In this document: piece after piece, positions 44,069-53,347 of the stretch
Position numbering within the stretch: the first letter of the stretch is position 1
How the letters are laid out: every line of letters starts with the position of its first letter
Source of the DNA: Cylindrotheca closterium
Lineage: Eukaryota > Bacillariophyta > Bacillariophyceae > Bacillariales > Bacillariaceae
Length of the DNA stretch: 64,000 nt
Direction: 5' to 3'
NCBI GenBank assembly: GCA_933822405.4
Contig: CAKOGP040002302.1
Coordinates: forward strand, 62,001-126,000
The notes under the pieces: generated by a model
Database searches by the model: none
What the model was told of the DNA's origin: nothing
Seen by the model: only the letters and a program-made list of their open reading frames with translations
Translations under genes and position numbers: made by a program

Positions 44069-45018
44069 TGTTCCTGAGTCAGGTATTAGGACTGCTTGTT
44101 ACTGCTTTCGTAGTTTGCACATACCACCGCACCACTACTGGTAAGTCTCAATGAAAGCTTAGGGGGGGAAAGGGCAAAAGAGGAGGGGGGGAAGGAAGAG
44201 GAAGAAGAAGAAAAGAAGGAGGTTTTCAAGAGTTCTTTTGCGGTGATCGCGGTATTGCAAAACAAAATACATGTACTCTTGCTCTTCTCACACACGGGTC
44301 CGACTAGTCAACAATATCGATTTTGAATAAATGAGCATCAACCAACACACCATGACACAAGAAGCCAATCCTTCTCGTCCCAGCTGGACGAACAAACTGG
44401 GAAAAACTATCGCATGAGTAACAAGCCTCTACAATTAAATTGTGCTACCAATATCGGCAGCAATTGATAGAAATCAGTGAAGCAGAAGCATGGATGTATA
44501 GCAAAACTTTCCATCAAGGATTTTTTCATTTACAAGCCATTCGTCAGATGAAGTTGGCATCCAGGGCTACAAAACGTCCCCATATTTTTGATAGTATGTA
44601 TAAGGAAGGAATTCGAACTGTGTATCTGTTGGTTTATCTATGATGCTATGCTGTTATTCCTCTCATTGTGTTGTGTTCGTTGTCACTGTCGAAAAAAAAC
44701 TTGCGCAGAATCCGTAATTTGAATAATCGCGTTATGTTTCCAACCCATCTTGGTTTACCGATACTTTGCTGAAATCCTTGTTGTGATGTAGGTTTCTACT
44801 GTTTTGAGTATAAATTGGTAGAGATACGTAGAGATCTACGATTGAGTACTGTGTCATCTCTGTGAATTCCCTAATTAAATACTTCAAATGCCACCTCCTC
44901 GACCAATTGAGTATCTGCCTTTTCCCATTCAATGCAATGAATTTGTGTGTCTGTTGGTTCGAATGAGTCAAATCGTGTGACATCTGCTTTCACTTTCCTC
45001 TCACCTATCATATTTGCC
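44069..45018. other. Divergent intergenic region, no supported gene
   Basis: A 950-base gap between the LRR-kinase start and the CPBP protease start. It contains a purine tract (separate entry). A 67-codon frame at 44440-44643 has no family. Just before the CPBP gene are two short upstream ORFs: ATG CAA TGA at 44932 and a nine-codon frame from 44937. Confidence 0.45.
44160..44222 (+). repeat. Polypurine tract (G/A-rich, ~60 bases)
   Basis: Almost pure purine on the plus strand: runs of seven to eight G alternate with GAAGGAAGAGGAAGAAGAAG. On the strand of the LRR-kinase gene this is a CT-rich leader about 100 bases before the ATG, so it may be 5' UTR or promoter. Confidence 0.85.
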
Positions 45019-45570
45019 ATGATCTTGTCCAACCCTGCGAAGCGAGCTATCCTATCAGTGATAACACCTATTCCTCGCGACAAATGGTTTGAAGTAGCCG
45101 CAATAACTTTCGGAACTACGACAATCGCTGGAATGGTGGCAACAGCTACTGGGTTTGTAAATCCAGCGGACGATTGGCATCCTACCAACAATCCCGTCAA
45201 ACCGCTTTCAGCTTTCTTCTTTCCTTCTCTGGTAGAAGAAGTCTTTCGGAGGGGGGCTTTACTGCCCCACAGTATTTTGAATGTTCCAACTCGCAGTATC
45301 ATATTCTCAGCCTGCACTCCTGTACTAGCGATCCAAGTTATAAGCCACCCGATTGCCGCCAAGACGTTGTGGCCACGAGGCAAAGGTATCTTTGACGACC
45401 CCAGATTTCTGCTGTTGGCAACCATAGTATTAGGAGCTGCAACAATGTCGTTTATCGTTAGCGGGGGAAGCGCATGGGCAGCCGCAGTGACACACGGACT
45501 TCCAGTTGCATTGTGGAGAGACTTCTTCAATGGTGAAGCCAGACTTGCAGGGAAGAGTCATCATCAATGA
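45019..45570 (+). CDS. CPBP-family intramembrane protease (CAAX-protease/bacteriocin-processing type)
   Basis: A single exon of 183 residues from the first in-frame ATG. The three family motifs are present: EEVFRR (EExxxR), ISHPIAAKTLW (FxxxH-like), and VTHGLPVALW (HxxxB). They sit in hydrophobic helices (ITFGTTTIAGMVATATG, PVLAIQVISHPIA, LLLATIVLGAATMSFIVSGG). CPBP proteins are metal-independent glutamate intramembrane proteases, for example Rce1, which trims prenylated CAAX proteins in the ER. This one is shorter than Rce1 and closer in feel to bacterial or plastid members. No clear plastid signal is seen, although an unannotated upstream exon could supply it. The opposite strand also has a long open frame across 44871-45530, considered a shadow. 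Confidence 0.78.
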   Translation: MILSNPAKRAILSVITPIPRDKWFEVAAITFGTTTIAGMVATATGFVNPADDWHPTNNPVKPLSAFFFPSLVEEVFRRGALLPHSILNVPTRSIIFSACTPVLAIQVISHPIAAKTLWPRGKGIFDDPRFLLLATIVLGAATMSFIVSGGSAWAAAVTHGLPVALWRDFFNGEARLAGKSHHQ

Positions 45571-45881
45571 CTCGGAGTTCCTGCACAATTAATTTTCACT
45601 TGAAAATCATAAAAGGGATGAGAGCACCTTGGCGCCCCGCGACCGTATTCAGACCATACGCTTGCGTCATACTACTGTCCAGCGATTTACCTGGCCCTCG
45701 TGTATGACGATTCAAGTTGCGACCTAAAAAGTTGACAGAAAAGCCATACCGGTAGCTGCCAACGATTTTGCAGCTCTCTTGCTGAGAGGAGTCCACTACA
45801 TGGCTAACAATTTGATGAGTCCATGTTAACACTCCACTACTGTACCGGTAGTATTACTACAAACATAGATTACTCTAGTCT
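45571..45881. other. Intergenic with TAC/GTA palindromic words
   Basis: These 311 bases lie between two convergent genes. ATACCGGTAGC (45746) and TACTGTACCGGTAGTATTACT (around 45838) occur here. No gene is supported. Confidence 0.4.
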
Positions 45882-47349
45882 TTAGACTGTCCCATACGAT
45901 CCACTTTTGGCTTCTGCTTCGACCAGATTTGCCCCCTCTTCATTCTCTTCTGTATCGCCATGCTGCTTACAACTGCTGTGTAGTTCATTTGCATCTTTCA
46001 TAAATTGGCCAGTGGTAAAATAAAATCCAAAGGCTGCCAACAACCCAAAAATCATACCATTGGTAATACTGTACGTCAACGGCATCAATATGATTGTCAA
46101 AAAGGCGGGAAGGGCATCACTCATTTTATCCCAATCAATTTTAGCTGCCTCACCCATCATCATGACTCCTACCATGACCAAGACGGGAGCCGTTGCCACA
46201 TCAGGAACCGAACTGAAGAGAGGCGCCAAGAACAAACTTGCCGCAAAGTAACACCCAATCACGACTGCTGTCAACCCAGTGCGACCTGATACACATTTTG
46301 GGAAAGCTACAGTTAACTTTCATTTTATCAATGTTGCAATGTTTCCAATTCCAGTAGCACCTACCTCCCTCTCGTACACCACTAGCAGTCTCCACGCAGA
46401 CAATAATTGGAGTAGAACCAGTCAATGCAGCGAGGATCGTGCCTACTCCGGAAGCAACAAACGCCCAAGTCGATCCGGGAATTTCACCATCCTCTTTCAT
46501 GATTCCACCTAAGGTGGCCAACCCAAAGATAACTCCTGAAATATCAAAAATACAAATCAATACAAAGCAACCAATGGCCGGATAAATCACGTTTCCGATG
46601 CTCAAATCCCATAGAACGCTGGGGTCAAAATAATGATTGGAATTGTAGAGAGGAAGTTGAAAAATTTGGGTTGGCCAGGAATCTTTGAAGATCCAGTCAA
46701 CCACAGTCAACACAATGATACCAATCAAAATGGCGCCCTTCGTATCGTGATGCAGCAACGAGGCAACCAACAGGATTCCAATCAGGCAAAGTTGGAGCTC
46801 CGAATCACTCCATACGGGACCCAGTTCAACCAGTGTCTTGGGATTAGCCACAATGATGCCAACCGTCACCAATCCAATCATCGCGATCAACAACCCCATG
46901 CCAACGACAATTGCCAGTTTGATGGCTTGAGGGACGGTTCTCATCAAAACGGCAGTACCACCGGAAAGACTAATGGCCAATACAAAAATTCCAGACCACC
47001 AACAGGCACTGAGGGCTTGTGGCAAGGTGCACATCTCTGCCTGGACCAAACCGAAGGTAAGATAGGCACTGAGGCCAAGCCCAGGGGCACAGCCGAATGG
47101 TAGATTGCCAAAAAATCCAATGATGAAACAAGATACCGTGGCAGATAGAGCAGTTGCAAAGACTGCATCATCATGATCAACACCAGCTTCCGACATGATT
47201 TTGGGATTCACCAAGAGTAGATACGATAGGGTCAAAAAGGAAGCCGTCCCTGCACGAACCTCCGTCGCGATATCAGTTCCTCGTTCTGCCAATTGAAACT
47301 GACGCTCAAGGAGGTCACATATGGTGATTCCAAAGGAAGTTTGTGACAT
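45882..47349 (-). CDS. AzgA-type purine (adenine/guanine/hypoxanthine) permease
   Basis: Exons 47349-46365 and 46285-45882 (phase 1) give 462 residues. The protein is a 12-14 helix transporter of the NCS2/AzgA branch: RGTDIATEVRAGTASFLTLSYLLLVNP and GCAPGLGLSAYLTFGLV carry the family's N-terminal and TM3 motifs. The TM10 region TGSTPIIVCVETASGVREGGRTGLTAVV is the substrate-site stretch characteristic of AzgA, interrupted by the intron. PVLVMVGVMMM and PLTYSITNGMIFGL complete it. The family couples purine uptake to H+ at the plasma membrane, often as a nitrogen source. The C terminus is a short acidic cytosolic tail. The start at 47349 is the only ATG before the first conserved block. Confidence 0.94.
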
Positions 47350-47929
47350 GACGAACGTGGTGAACAATATGAAAAGGGTGCGTCGTCAGAGTGATAGCCT
47401 GTTGCTGGTATACGTTGCGTTGATCCCTCTGCAGCAGCAGATGACTCTTTGTACTGGCTGATAGCGTACCGGTACCATACTTCGTCGTCTGAGTTCGGAA
47501 TTTTGGATCTTTTGGTTGCAGTTTTTCAGGCAGGCGGGGTATCTTCATCACTTGCTCGACTGACTCACTCGAGTCGCAAACGCGCCGGCCTGAAGGTACA
47601 GGAGACTCACAGCCCAAACCAAAAAGTACTGTATCATACATTGGCTGCAACTACTGTACTGTGGTAATACCGTCGATCTATGTGTAATGTTGCGTGGTAT
47701 GTTACAAAGCGAGCAACGGTACCGTCAAAAATACTGCCAAAAAGGCATAAAAGTAATAGTGCGTTTGACACAGATGACTCGAAATTCATATGTATTTTGA
47801 GCAACGGTACCGTAGTTATGTTACTTTCGTAACACTCCACATATAATGTACCGGTACCATGAACAATGACAACACTTAACATTTATGACCAGTACACGTA
47901 TTTCATACAGGAATCACTGCATCCGTGAT
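47350..47929. other. Intergenic, richest cluster of TACCGGTACC/GGTACC words
   Basis: These 580 bases lie upstream of the permease gene and downstream of the AAAP-A gene. They include CGTACCGGTACCATACT (47466), AACGGTACCGTCAAAAATACT (47715), AACGGTACCGTAG (47803) and TGTACCGGTACCATGAAC (47848). No gene is supported. Confidence 0.5.
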
Positions 47930-49709
47930 CTAATCTAAGCTCTTTAGAGCCATTCCAGCACCGATACCTCCCATTACGATGCCAAGCACTGCAGAAATCA
48001 TGGCAACAAAGACTCCCAAGTCTTCACCCTTTCGCCTTTGCTTCTTGACTATAGCTCCGTACATCATCGCTGGGAAGACATAGGTCAATGCATTTCCAAG
48101 CATTGCTCCCCCAAATGCAAGGACAAAACTGACATCGGTCAAAGAAATTGCCAGGTAAGTGATTCCTGCCAGAAGCCCAATCGTGACAAAGTTCATGATT
48201 CCTGCAGATCGCCGCTCCATTGGAACCTTTGCGAGATCCAGGAATCCATCCCTGCATCCCATGAATGCGAGAGGATACGAAAACAGCAGTGAAAATGAAA
48301 CAGCAATCCGGCTGATTCCCATCAAACTGTCGCTTCCAGCATAGTTGTTGAGAACGAGTCCATCACAGGCCTTCCCGAACGTCAAGAATCCAACAAGAGT
48401 AATGAACCCCATGAGGAAGATAGAAATTCCAAAGCCCCAGGACACCACCGAATTGAATCTTTGAACATTATTGTTTCGAAGTTCCGTGTAAAACTTGGGA
48501 GCATTGAAATGTGCCTAGTACATCGATGGAGATTTAAAAAGCACAATCATTAGCACAATTCACGAGTCAGCTGTTTCCATTGAATTTCTCCACACTTTCA
48601 CTTACCATATAAGCAGTGCTCAACATGCACACCAAAATTAACGCATTCGATGACAGAACACCCTTCATTCCAATCTCTCCAAACTTTGGCTTCAAATGAC
48701 GTGCCAGCTCCCCGACAAGCTCGCCGCCACCATTCACACTATAGCTTCCATCCAACCACCGAGCTGCCATGGCACAGGTGGTATATACCATCCCAAAAAC
48801 TCCAATGAAAGAATATGGTGCCAACGATTTCAAATCCTTCTTCAAGCATAGTGGAGCTAAGATAAGGAGGGTAACACTCAAGAGTGTCTTGTTTCTATCA
48901 GTTTCCAGAAGGCTGGAGAAGGTATCTCCCAGCACCATTGAAAATGCAAGACAGGCAAGGAATGTTTTGAGAGTTCCAAACCAAGCAGGGATCCAGGAAC
49001 TGTCCTCGCCCACGCTGAGGCTCCATGCTTCTCGATAACTTCTGGCGCCAGTATAGGAACATACTTTTCCAATCAATGAGAAACCATATCCAGACATGAC
49101 ACCAATGACGATTATCAGCATAGCTGCAGGCACAAAGGCAGAGGGAGCACTACCATAAGCAGCGACGCCTGCAGGCAAACTCAGCACACCAACACCGACA
49201 ATCGCTTTCACCAGCGAGATGATCTCACTAGCAACGCTCGCTCCTTCTGGTTCAATCTTCAACTTTTTTGGATTTTTCACAATCATCGGCTTGACAGCCA
49301 CTGGCTTATTGAATGCTTCAATGAGAGACGTTTCAGGCTTTTCTTGCCGAGATGCGAGAATGGATCCGCCAAGAGCAGCGGAAGCAACCGCTAGTCCAAC
49401 ACCCACAATGGATTTGGTAACACCACTCGTTGCCTCTTCCGATGCATCCTTGGACGATTCTACAACTCGCTCCGGAGCTGTTGGAGGCGGTGGTGATAGT
49501 GGAACCTTTGCAACCTCTCGTGCAGTCCTCTTTTTCTCGGTACGAGTAGAAGATCTCTTAACGGTAGGTCGTTGTCCATGAAACGATTCGTACCCAACAA
49601 CGCCCCATGATTTCTCAGGAATCCCAATCGGAAGTTTTTTCGACGACGCTACAAGAGTGATATTCGATATCGCAGCCAGCAAAATCAAGGGTCCCTTTGG
49701 CTTGACCAT
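47930..49709 (-). CDS. AAAP-family amino-acid transporter, paralogue A
   Basis: Exons 49709-48606 and 48514-47930 (phase 0) give 562 residues. The first 30 residues (MVKPKGPLILLAAISNITLV) act as a signal or anchor, and a long Pro/Lys-rich extension precedes the transporter domain. The core starts at SLVKAIVGVGVLSLPAGVAA, the typical TM1 of amino-acid/auxin permeases, and continues with GYGFSLIGKVCSYTG, AFSMVLGDTFSSLL, AYMAHFNAPKFYTEL and GFLTFGKACDGLVLNNY over about 11 helices. The paralogues B and C have plastid-type leaders, so a plastid envelope location is possible here, but no ASAF motif is visible. The substrate cannot be read. The intron position (after AYM) differs from paralogue C. 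Confidence 0.88.
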
Positions 49710-49870
49710 CGTGATTGGTGAGTTGCTTCGGAATACCGGGTATGATACGCGTCGGTTGTCCATAAAAAAGAATCCAAAACTGATATCCTTCAATGCGATC
49801 ACGTCTGGCCTTTGCTCGATCATCCAGAATTTTTTGGACAATCATTGATAAGCCGTGTTCCCTGCACGAA

Positions 49871-49960
49871 CGGGTACACCCAAAATCAAAATTTACTAGT
49901 AATTTCCCCCTTTTACGGGTACACCCTAAATCAAAATTTACTAGTAATTTCCCCCTTTTT
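49871..49960. repeat. Direct tandem duplication, 45-base unit
   Basis: CGGGTACACCC(A/T)AAATC... is followed by AAAATTTACTAGTAATTTCC and a C/T run, and the whole is repeated at 49916 with one substitution. It lies about 160 bases upstream of the AAAP-A start codon and directly left of the foldback element. Confidence 0.92.
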
Positions 49961-49979
49961 CGACATTATTACACCTTAT

Positions 49980-50710
49980 CGAACAGTTTTCCAATTTAAC
50001 TTCCACACACAACCTTCCCTATTGTTAGTTGAGTTACATGGTGTATTTGGATCTTCAGTGGCCAAATTTGGCGAAGAGGACTTAGTGGCTGAAATTCCGG
50101 TCGGAGTAGTCAAATATGCGTAGATTTTGTACTGGCTCTACATATGAGGCAATTTGTGGTTAAGATGTGGGCAATATTGTACCTTCAACAAACTATTTTC
50201 GATTCTGGCTTCTGCACAAAACGTGCGCAATCTGTAACTGGGCTAGATGGTGTACTTGGATCTCATTTTGGCAATATTTGACTTAGCGTTGGAGTTGGTG
50301 ATTTTGAGATCGCTGATTGAGAATCCTCAAATGAATCGACTACCACGACAAGCTCAAAAAACCTCCAAATTATCACCTAATACTGCTTATTTCTCTATGC
50401 GAAATGTTGACAACCTCCATCCAAGTACTCAATCTAGCTCTATTACAAATACCGAATGGTGTGTGCAGAAGCCAGAATTGAAAATAGTTTGTTGAAGGTA
50501 CCATATTGCTTACATCTTGACCACAAATTGCCTCATGTGTAGAGCCAGTAGTACAAAATCTACGCATATTTGACTACTCCGACCGGAATTTCAGCCACTG
50601 AGTCCTCTTCGCCAAATTTGGCCACTGAAGATCCAAATACACCATGTAACTCAACTATCAACTAACAATAGGGAAGGTTGTGTGTGGAAGTTAAATTGGA
50701 AAACTGTTCG
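49980..50710. repeat. Foldback element: ~240-base inverted repeats around a 243-base spacer
   Basis: The left arm (49980-50218) and right arm (50462-50710) are inverted copies beginning CGAACAGTTTTCCAATTTAA. Read against each other they show about seven substitutions and two small indels (7 and 3 bases), so the arms are nearly identical. The spacer contains a diverged partial copy of arm sequence (GGTGTACTTGGATCT near 50248). No transposase frame is present. A perfect target-site duplication is not evident at the edges. The structure resembles a non-autonomous foldback or MITE-like element. Confidence 0.85.
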
Positions 50711-50775
50711 AAAAGGTTTGAACCTTTGATCTTCGATGACCTTACAGTATTCGTACACTCGTACGGTACCGTACG

Positions 50776-50830
50776 AAAAGCAAGGTTGTGAAAGCCGACA
50801 AGTCATTATTTTACGGAACTCGGCTCTTTT
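50776..50830 (+). repeat. Direct repeat copy 1 bounding the accessory segment
   Basis: Starts AAAAGCAAGGTTGTGAAAG and ends TTTTACGGAACTCGGCTCTT. The second copy at 51744 matches it with a few substitutions and an 8-9 base insertion. Confidence 0.85.
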
Positions 50831-51743
50831 GATAGGTTGGGTAAGACGTTTGCATCTGTATAGGCAGAGGCTCTCATGCCAGTGTTAAATCTAGGAGGAG
50901 GCCGCGATGACTGAGACTTCGTATGAAATATTGACTAACCCAAGGTATGTCAACATGCGTATGTGTCATACAACATGTTCAGGCGCAGCCGTCAAGGTTA
51001 TCTTTCTACTAATTATAAGGATGACTCAAGGGGTAGAGCTAATGCATGATGATTTGGGCGAATATACTACGAGCAAATATGGGAATGTGTATATTCCCAT
51101 TATCCCGATGCCTGAGAAAACTACTACTCGAATGCCAATACCTGAGCAAGTATAAGAAAAATTAGAAAAATTAGCTACCCCCGACGAGAGGACATGGCCG
51201 ATAGATATCGAGGTGACTCTCAATTCAACTAGGTATCCTGAAAAGATTGTAGAGCACAATGGTCCGCGTCTCCAACAGAACTCGTGCGGAGACTGACTGG
51301 GTAAACCTGCATTTCCCGAAGCAAATACGTCGCCTTATTACGACCTCTCTATCTCTGGGATGTTGACAAACTACTACATGTCATACGGTAGTGGTGTTGC
51401 GTGGATAAATACAGGGGACGGTATGCGTATTAGAAAGATCGGGACGAAATCATCAATGAAGTACGCTCGCATCCTGTGTCAATAGTTTATCGACAGTGGT
51501 ACATGATGGGCTTGTGCGGGTCGAGACTATTAACCAGAACCCGACTCTGATGCCTCAGGCTACCGTAAGTGTTATGTACTCATCTGGCTCACCGAGTAAG
51601 ATATACGATTAGGCAGACGGGGCAGCGTCGGGCTTCTACACCCGCTCCGACGGTAAGGTAGTTCTAACAAGGGTAGCAGGTGGCGTTAACCGGAGGAACG
51701 CGCTAATACTGGCGGCAGACGCCTCTGAGTGGTTACCATTACA
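50831..51743 (+). pseudogene. Decayed coding segment of unknown, foreign-looking origin
   Basis: A plus-strand frame starts at ATG 50907, preceded by AGGAGG with bacterial-style spacing, and runs 82 codons to a TAA at 51153. The same frame reads on as plausible protein (TWPIDIEVTLNSTRYPEKIV; NYYMSYGSGVAWINTGDGMR) past a TGA at 51294 and a TAG at 51483. The coding signal then shifts frame (from 51481: STVVHDGLVRVETINQNP; SGFYTRSDGKVVLTRVAGG) with a TAG at 51610. Base use is richer in CG and CGG/GCG triplets than in neighbours. No family is recognised. A broken viral structural or bacterial/phage gene is possible, but this is inference. The segment sits exactly between two direct repeats. Confidence 0.45.
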
Positions 51744-51806
51744 AAAAGCAAGGTTGTGAAAGTTGGTAAGGACCAGAAGTCATTCTTTTACGGAACTCGA
51801 CTCTTT
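51744..51806 (+). repeat. Direct repeat copy 2 bounding the accessory segment
   Basis: AAAAGCAAGGTTGTGAAAG to TTTTACGGAACTCGACTCTT, the partner of the copy at 50776. The two are 968 bases apart, start to start. Confidence 0.85.
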
Positions 51807-51861
51807 CTCTTGATTGAAAGAAAGACCCTGATCGTAGTGTGAAAGATAGTCTTTAAGTTAA

Positions 51862-51926
51862 CCCGATCCCGCCTCTCCCTGGGAGGTTGCAGCGAACCAA
51901 ATTTTGGTTCACCGCCGGGGATCGGG
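51862..51926. other. Branched (T-shaped) hairpin
   Basis: A nine-base perfect outer stem (CCCGATCCC at 51862-51870 with GGGATCGGG at 51918-51926) encloses two further stems. These are CTCC/GGAG around 51875-51885 and GAACCAAA/TTTGGTTC at 51894-51910. This three-way layout is typical of structured DNA ends or replication origins. It is not a tRNA: stem lengths and T-loop sequence do not fit. Confidence 0.7.
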
Positions 51927-52090
51927 CTTGACAGCTAGTAACAACTTTTAGCCCAATGACCCCCCTAATCTACTAGACTCAGGTGGCACGAAGTCTGCGG
52001 ACTCTGGAGCGTGTGTGGAGCAACTGTAGAATAGCGGAGCACTCGCGTACATCATAGTTCAACCTACAAAAACATTATTTGTTTTAGCGT
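51927..52090. other. Intergenic between hairpin and GDPD gene
   Basis: No gene or known element is seen in these bases. With 49710-51926 they complete a 2.4 kb stretch without any intact gene. Confidence 0.5.
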
Positions 52091-53116
52091 TTAAGTACAT
52101 TGATCTTTCTCAATCCATCCCTGCAAAATGTTCAATAATCTTATTGGATGATTCGTGACGATCCCTGCTGCACCGTTCTCAATTGCGTAGGACAGGGTCT
52201 CAGCTGTGTCAATTGTCCAGGCAATGATAGGCATGCCTCGGATTTTCGAAAAGTAATCCTTTTCAAACTTGTACGAGGCGACATATGAGCGAATTGAAGG
52301 GTTGCTCTGAACAGTCCCTTTTACCTTTGCAATATTCCTATCGTTGTCCTCTCGATCTCGCAAAACCAAGCCCACGTTTCCGCGAGATGGGTTCGGTCCT
52401 ACATGTTTCAGCATATCAACGCCAGGTCCGATCTCGCCTTCCTTTAGTGGGTTAGCGCAAATAGCAACATTGTCTCGAATGCCTAGATCTACCAGCTTGT
52501 CAAGAATGTCATCCATGTGTTTGGCAGTCAGATTGGGACCCTTGAGATCCACATTGAACAACGGTCCTTCAAGATAATTAGACCCTTTGGCGTAAAACGG
52601 CTTCTTTGTGGCCTCATTATTGACAAGTGATGCATAGTGCTCAAAGACCGTGTACAGTAGAGGGTATCCTTCTTTGTCCGCACCCAATTTCCGCATTTCT
52701 TCCAAAGTGTAAGCGGCAGAATCAAAATTTTGGGAATTGTTAGGGCTGATTCTGGGTATCAGTCGAACTGGATGGGACGCTAGCAACTGTCCATCCTTGG
52801 TGGTGACAGCGTCAATATCGAAGCATTTGATTCCCTTTGCCCAGAATGCCGACATTGCCTTTAGCGAACCAACAACTTGATTTTCCGGTGGATCGAGTAG
52901 CTGATGGGAACAGATCCTGAATTGTTTCAGAGCTGAGCATTGTGGGTTAAGATGTAATTCATGAGCCCCACGAAGACTGCTTCGGGAAGAAGAGGAAAAC
53001 GCCAAGAGAAGGACACAAAATAGAACTGTCGCGGATGTCACTCGTTGTATCTGTCGATGATTCTTGTTTGGTGACAAGGGCTTTGCATTGGGACCTGTTT
53101 TTTGGAGACAAATCAT
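52091..53116 (-). CDS. Glycerophosphodiester phosphodiesterase (GDPD)-like protein
   Basis: A single exon of 341 residues from the ATG at 53116. A membrane or signal segment (SATVLFCVLLLAFSSSS) follows a basic N terminus. The TIM-barrel shows CFDIDAVTTKDGQLLASHP (the E/D..D..DG..V.HD-type metal site, with HP rather than HD), LFNVDLKGPNLT and the characteristic C-terminal MPIIAWTIDTAETLSYAIEN and GIVTNHPIRLL. GDPDs release glycerol-3-phosphate from deacylated phospholipids and often respond to phosphate starvation. The changed HD and missing early H in HRG make activity uncertain. A three-codon upstream ORF (ATG AAG CGA TGA, 53124-53113) ends overlapping the start codon. Confidence 0.83.
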   Translation of the reverse strand: MICLQKTGPNAKPLSPNKNHRQIQRVTSATVLFCVLLLAFSSSSRSSLRGAHELHLNPQCSALKQFRICSHQLLDPPENQVVGSLKAMSAFWAKGIKCFDIDAVTTKDGQLLASHPVRLIPRISPNNSQNFDSAAYTLEEMRKLGADKEGYPLLYTVFEHYASLVNNEATKKPFYAKGSNYLEGPLFNVDLKGPNLTAKHMDDILDKLVDLGIRDNVAICANPLKEGEIGPGVDMLKHVGPNPSRGNVGLVLRDREDNDRNIAKVKGTVQSNPSIRSYVASYKFEKDYFSKIRGMPIIAWTIDTAETLSYAIENGAAGIVTNHPIRLLNILQGWIEKDQCT

Positions 53117-53164
53117 CGCTTCATGGTATGTATACCGAAATGAGCTGTGCAATGGTGGGGTCTG

Positions 53165-53182
53165 TTGTTGTTGTTGTTGTTG
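53165..53182. repeat. (TTG)n microsatellite
   Basis: Six TTG units, upstream of the GDPD start codon, on the minus strand a CAA run in the putative 5' UTR. Confidence 0.85.
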
Positions 53183-53347
53183 CTGTCCACTGCAGGGAAC
53201 GTTCACGGTTTCAGGTTGACCTTCTCAGGTTGGCATTGGCGAAGAGATTTTTCTCATTGCGTCCTTCCGTCACTCGTTGGTGATAAAAATCAATAACCAA
53301 TCGATCGATCTGACAACAACACGAAGACAAAAATCATCAACAACACC

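Noticed and set aside
44440..44643. 67-codon plus-strand frame in the gap before the CPBP gene
   Set aside because: No motif, no codon bias and no neighbour context; length is expected by chance.
44871..45530. 219-codon minus-strand frame over the CPBP gene
   Set aside because: The plus strand has all three CPBP motifs inside membrane helices; the minus frame matches nothing.
49709..49841. N-terminal extension of transporter A to a non-ATG start at 49841
   Set aside because: The ATG at 49709 has good context (-3 A) and begins the hydrophobic leader directly.
51862..51926. tRNA gene
   Set aside because: Outer stem of nine, two inner arms instead of three, and no GGTTCRA T-loop in place.
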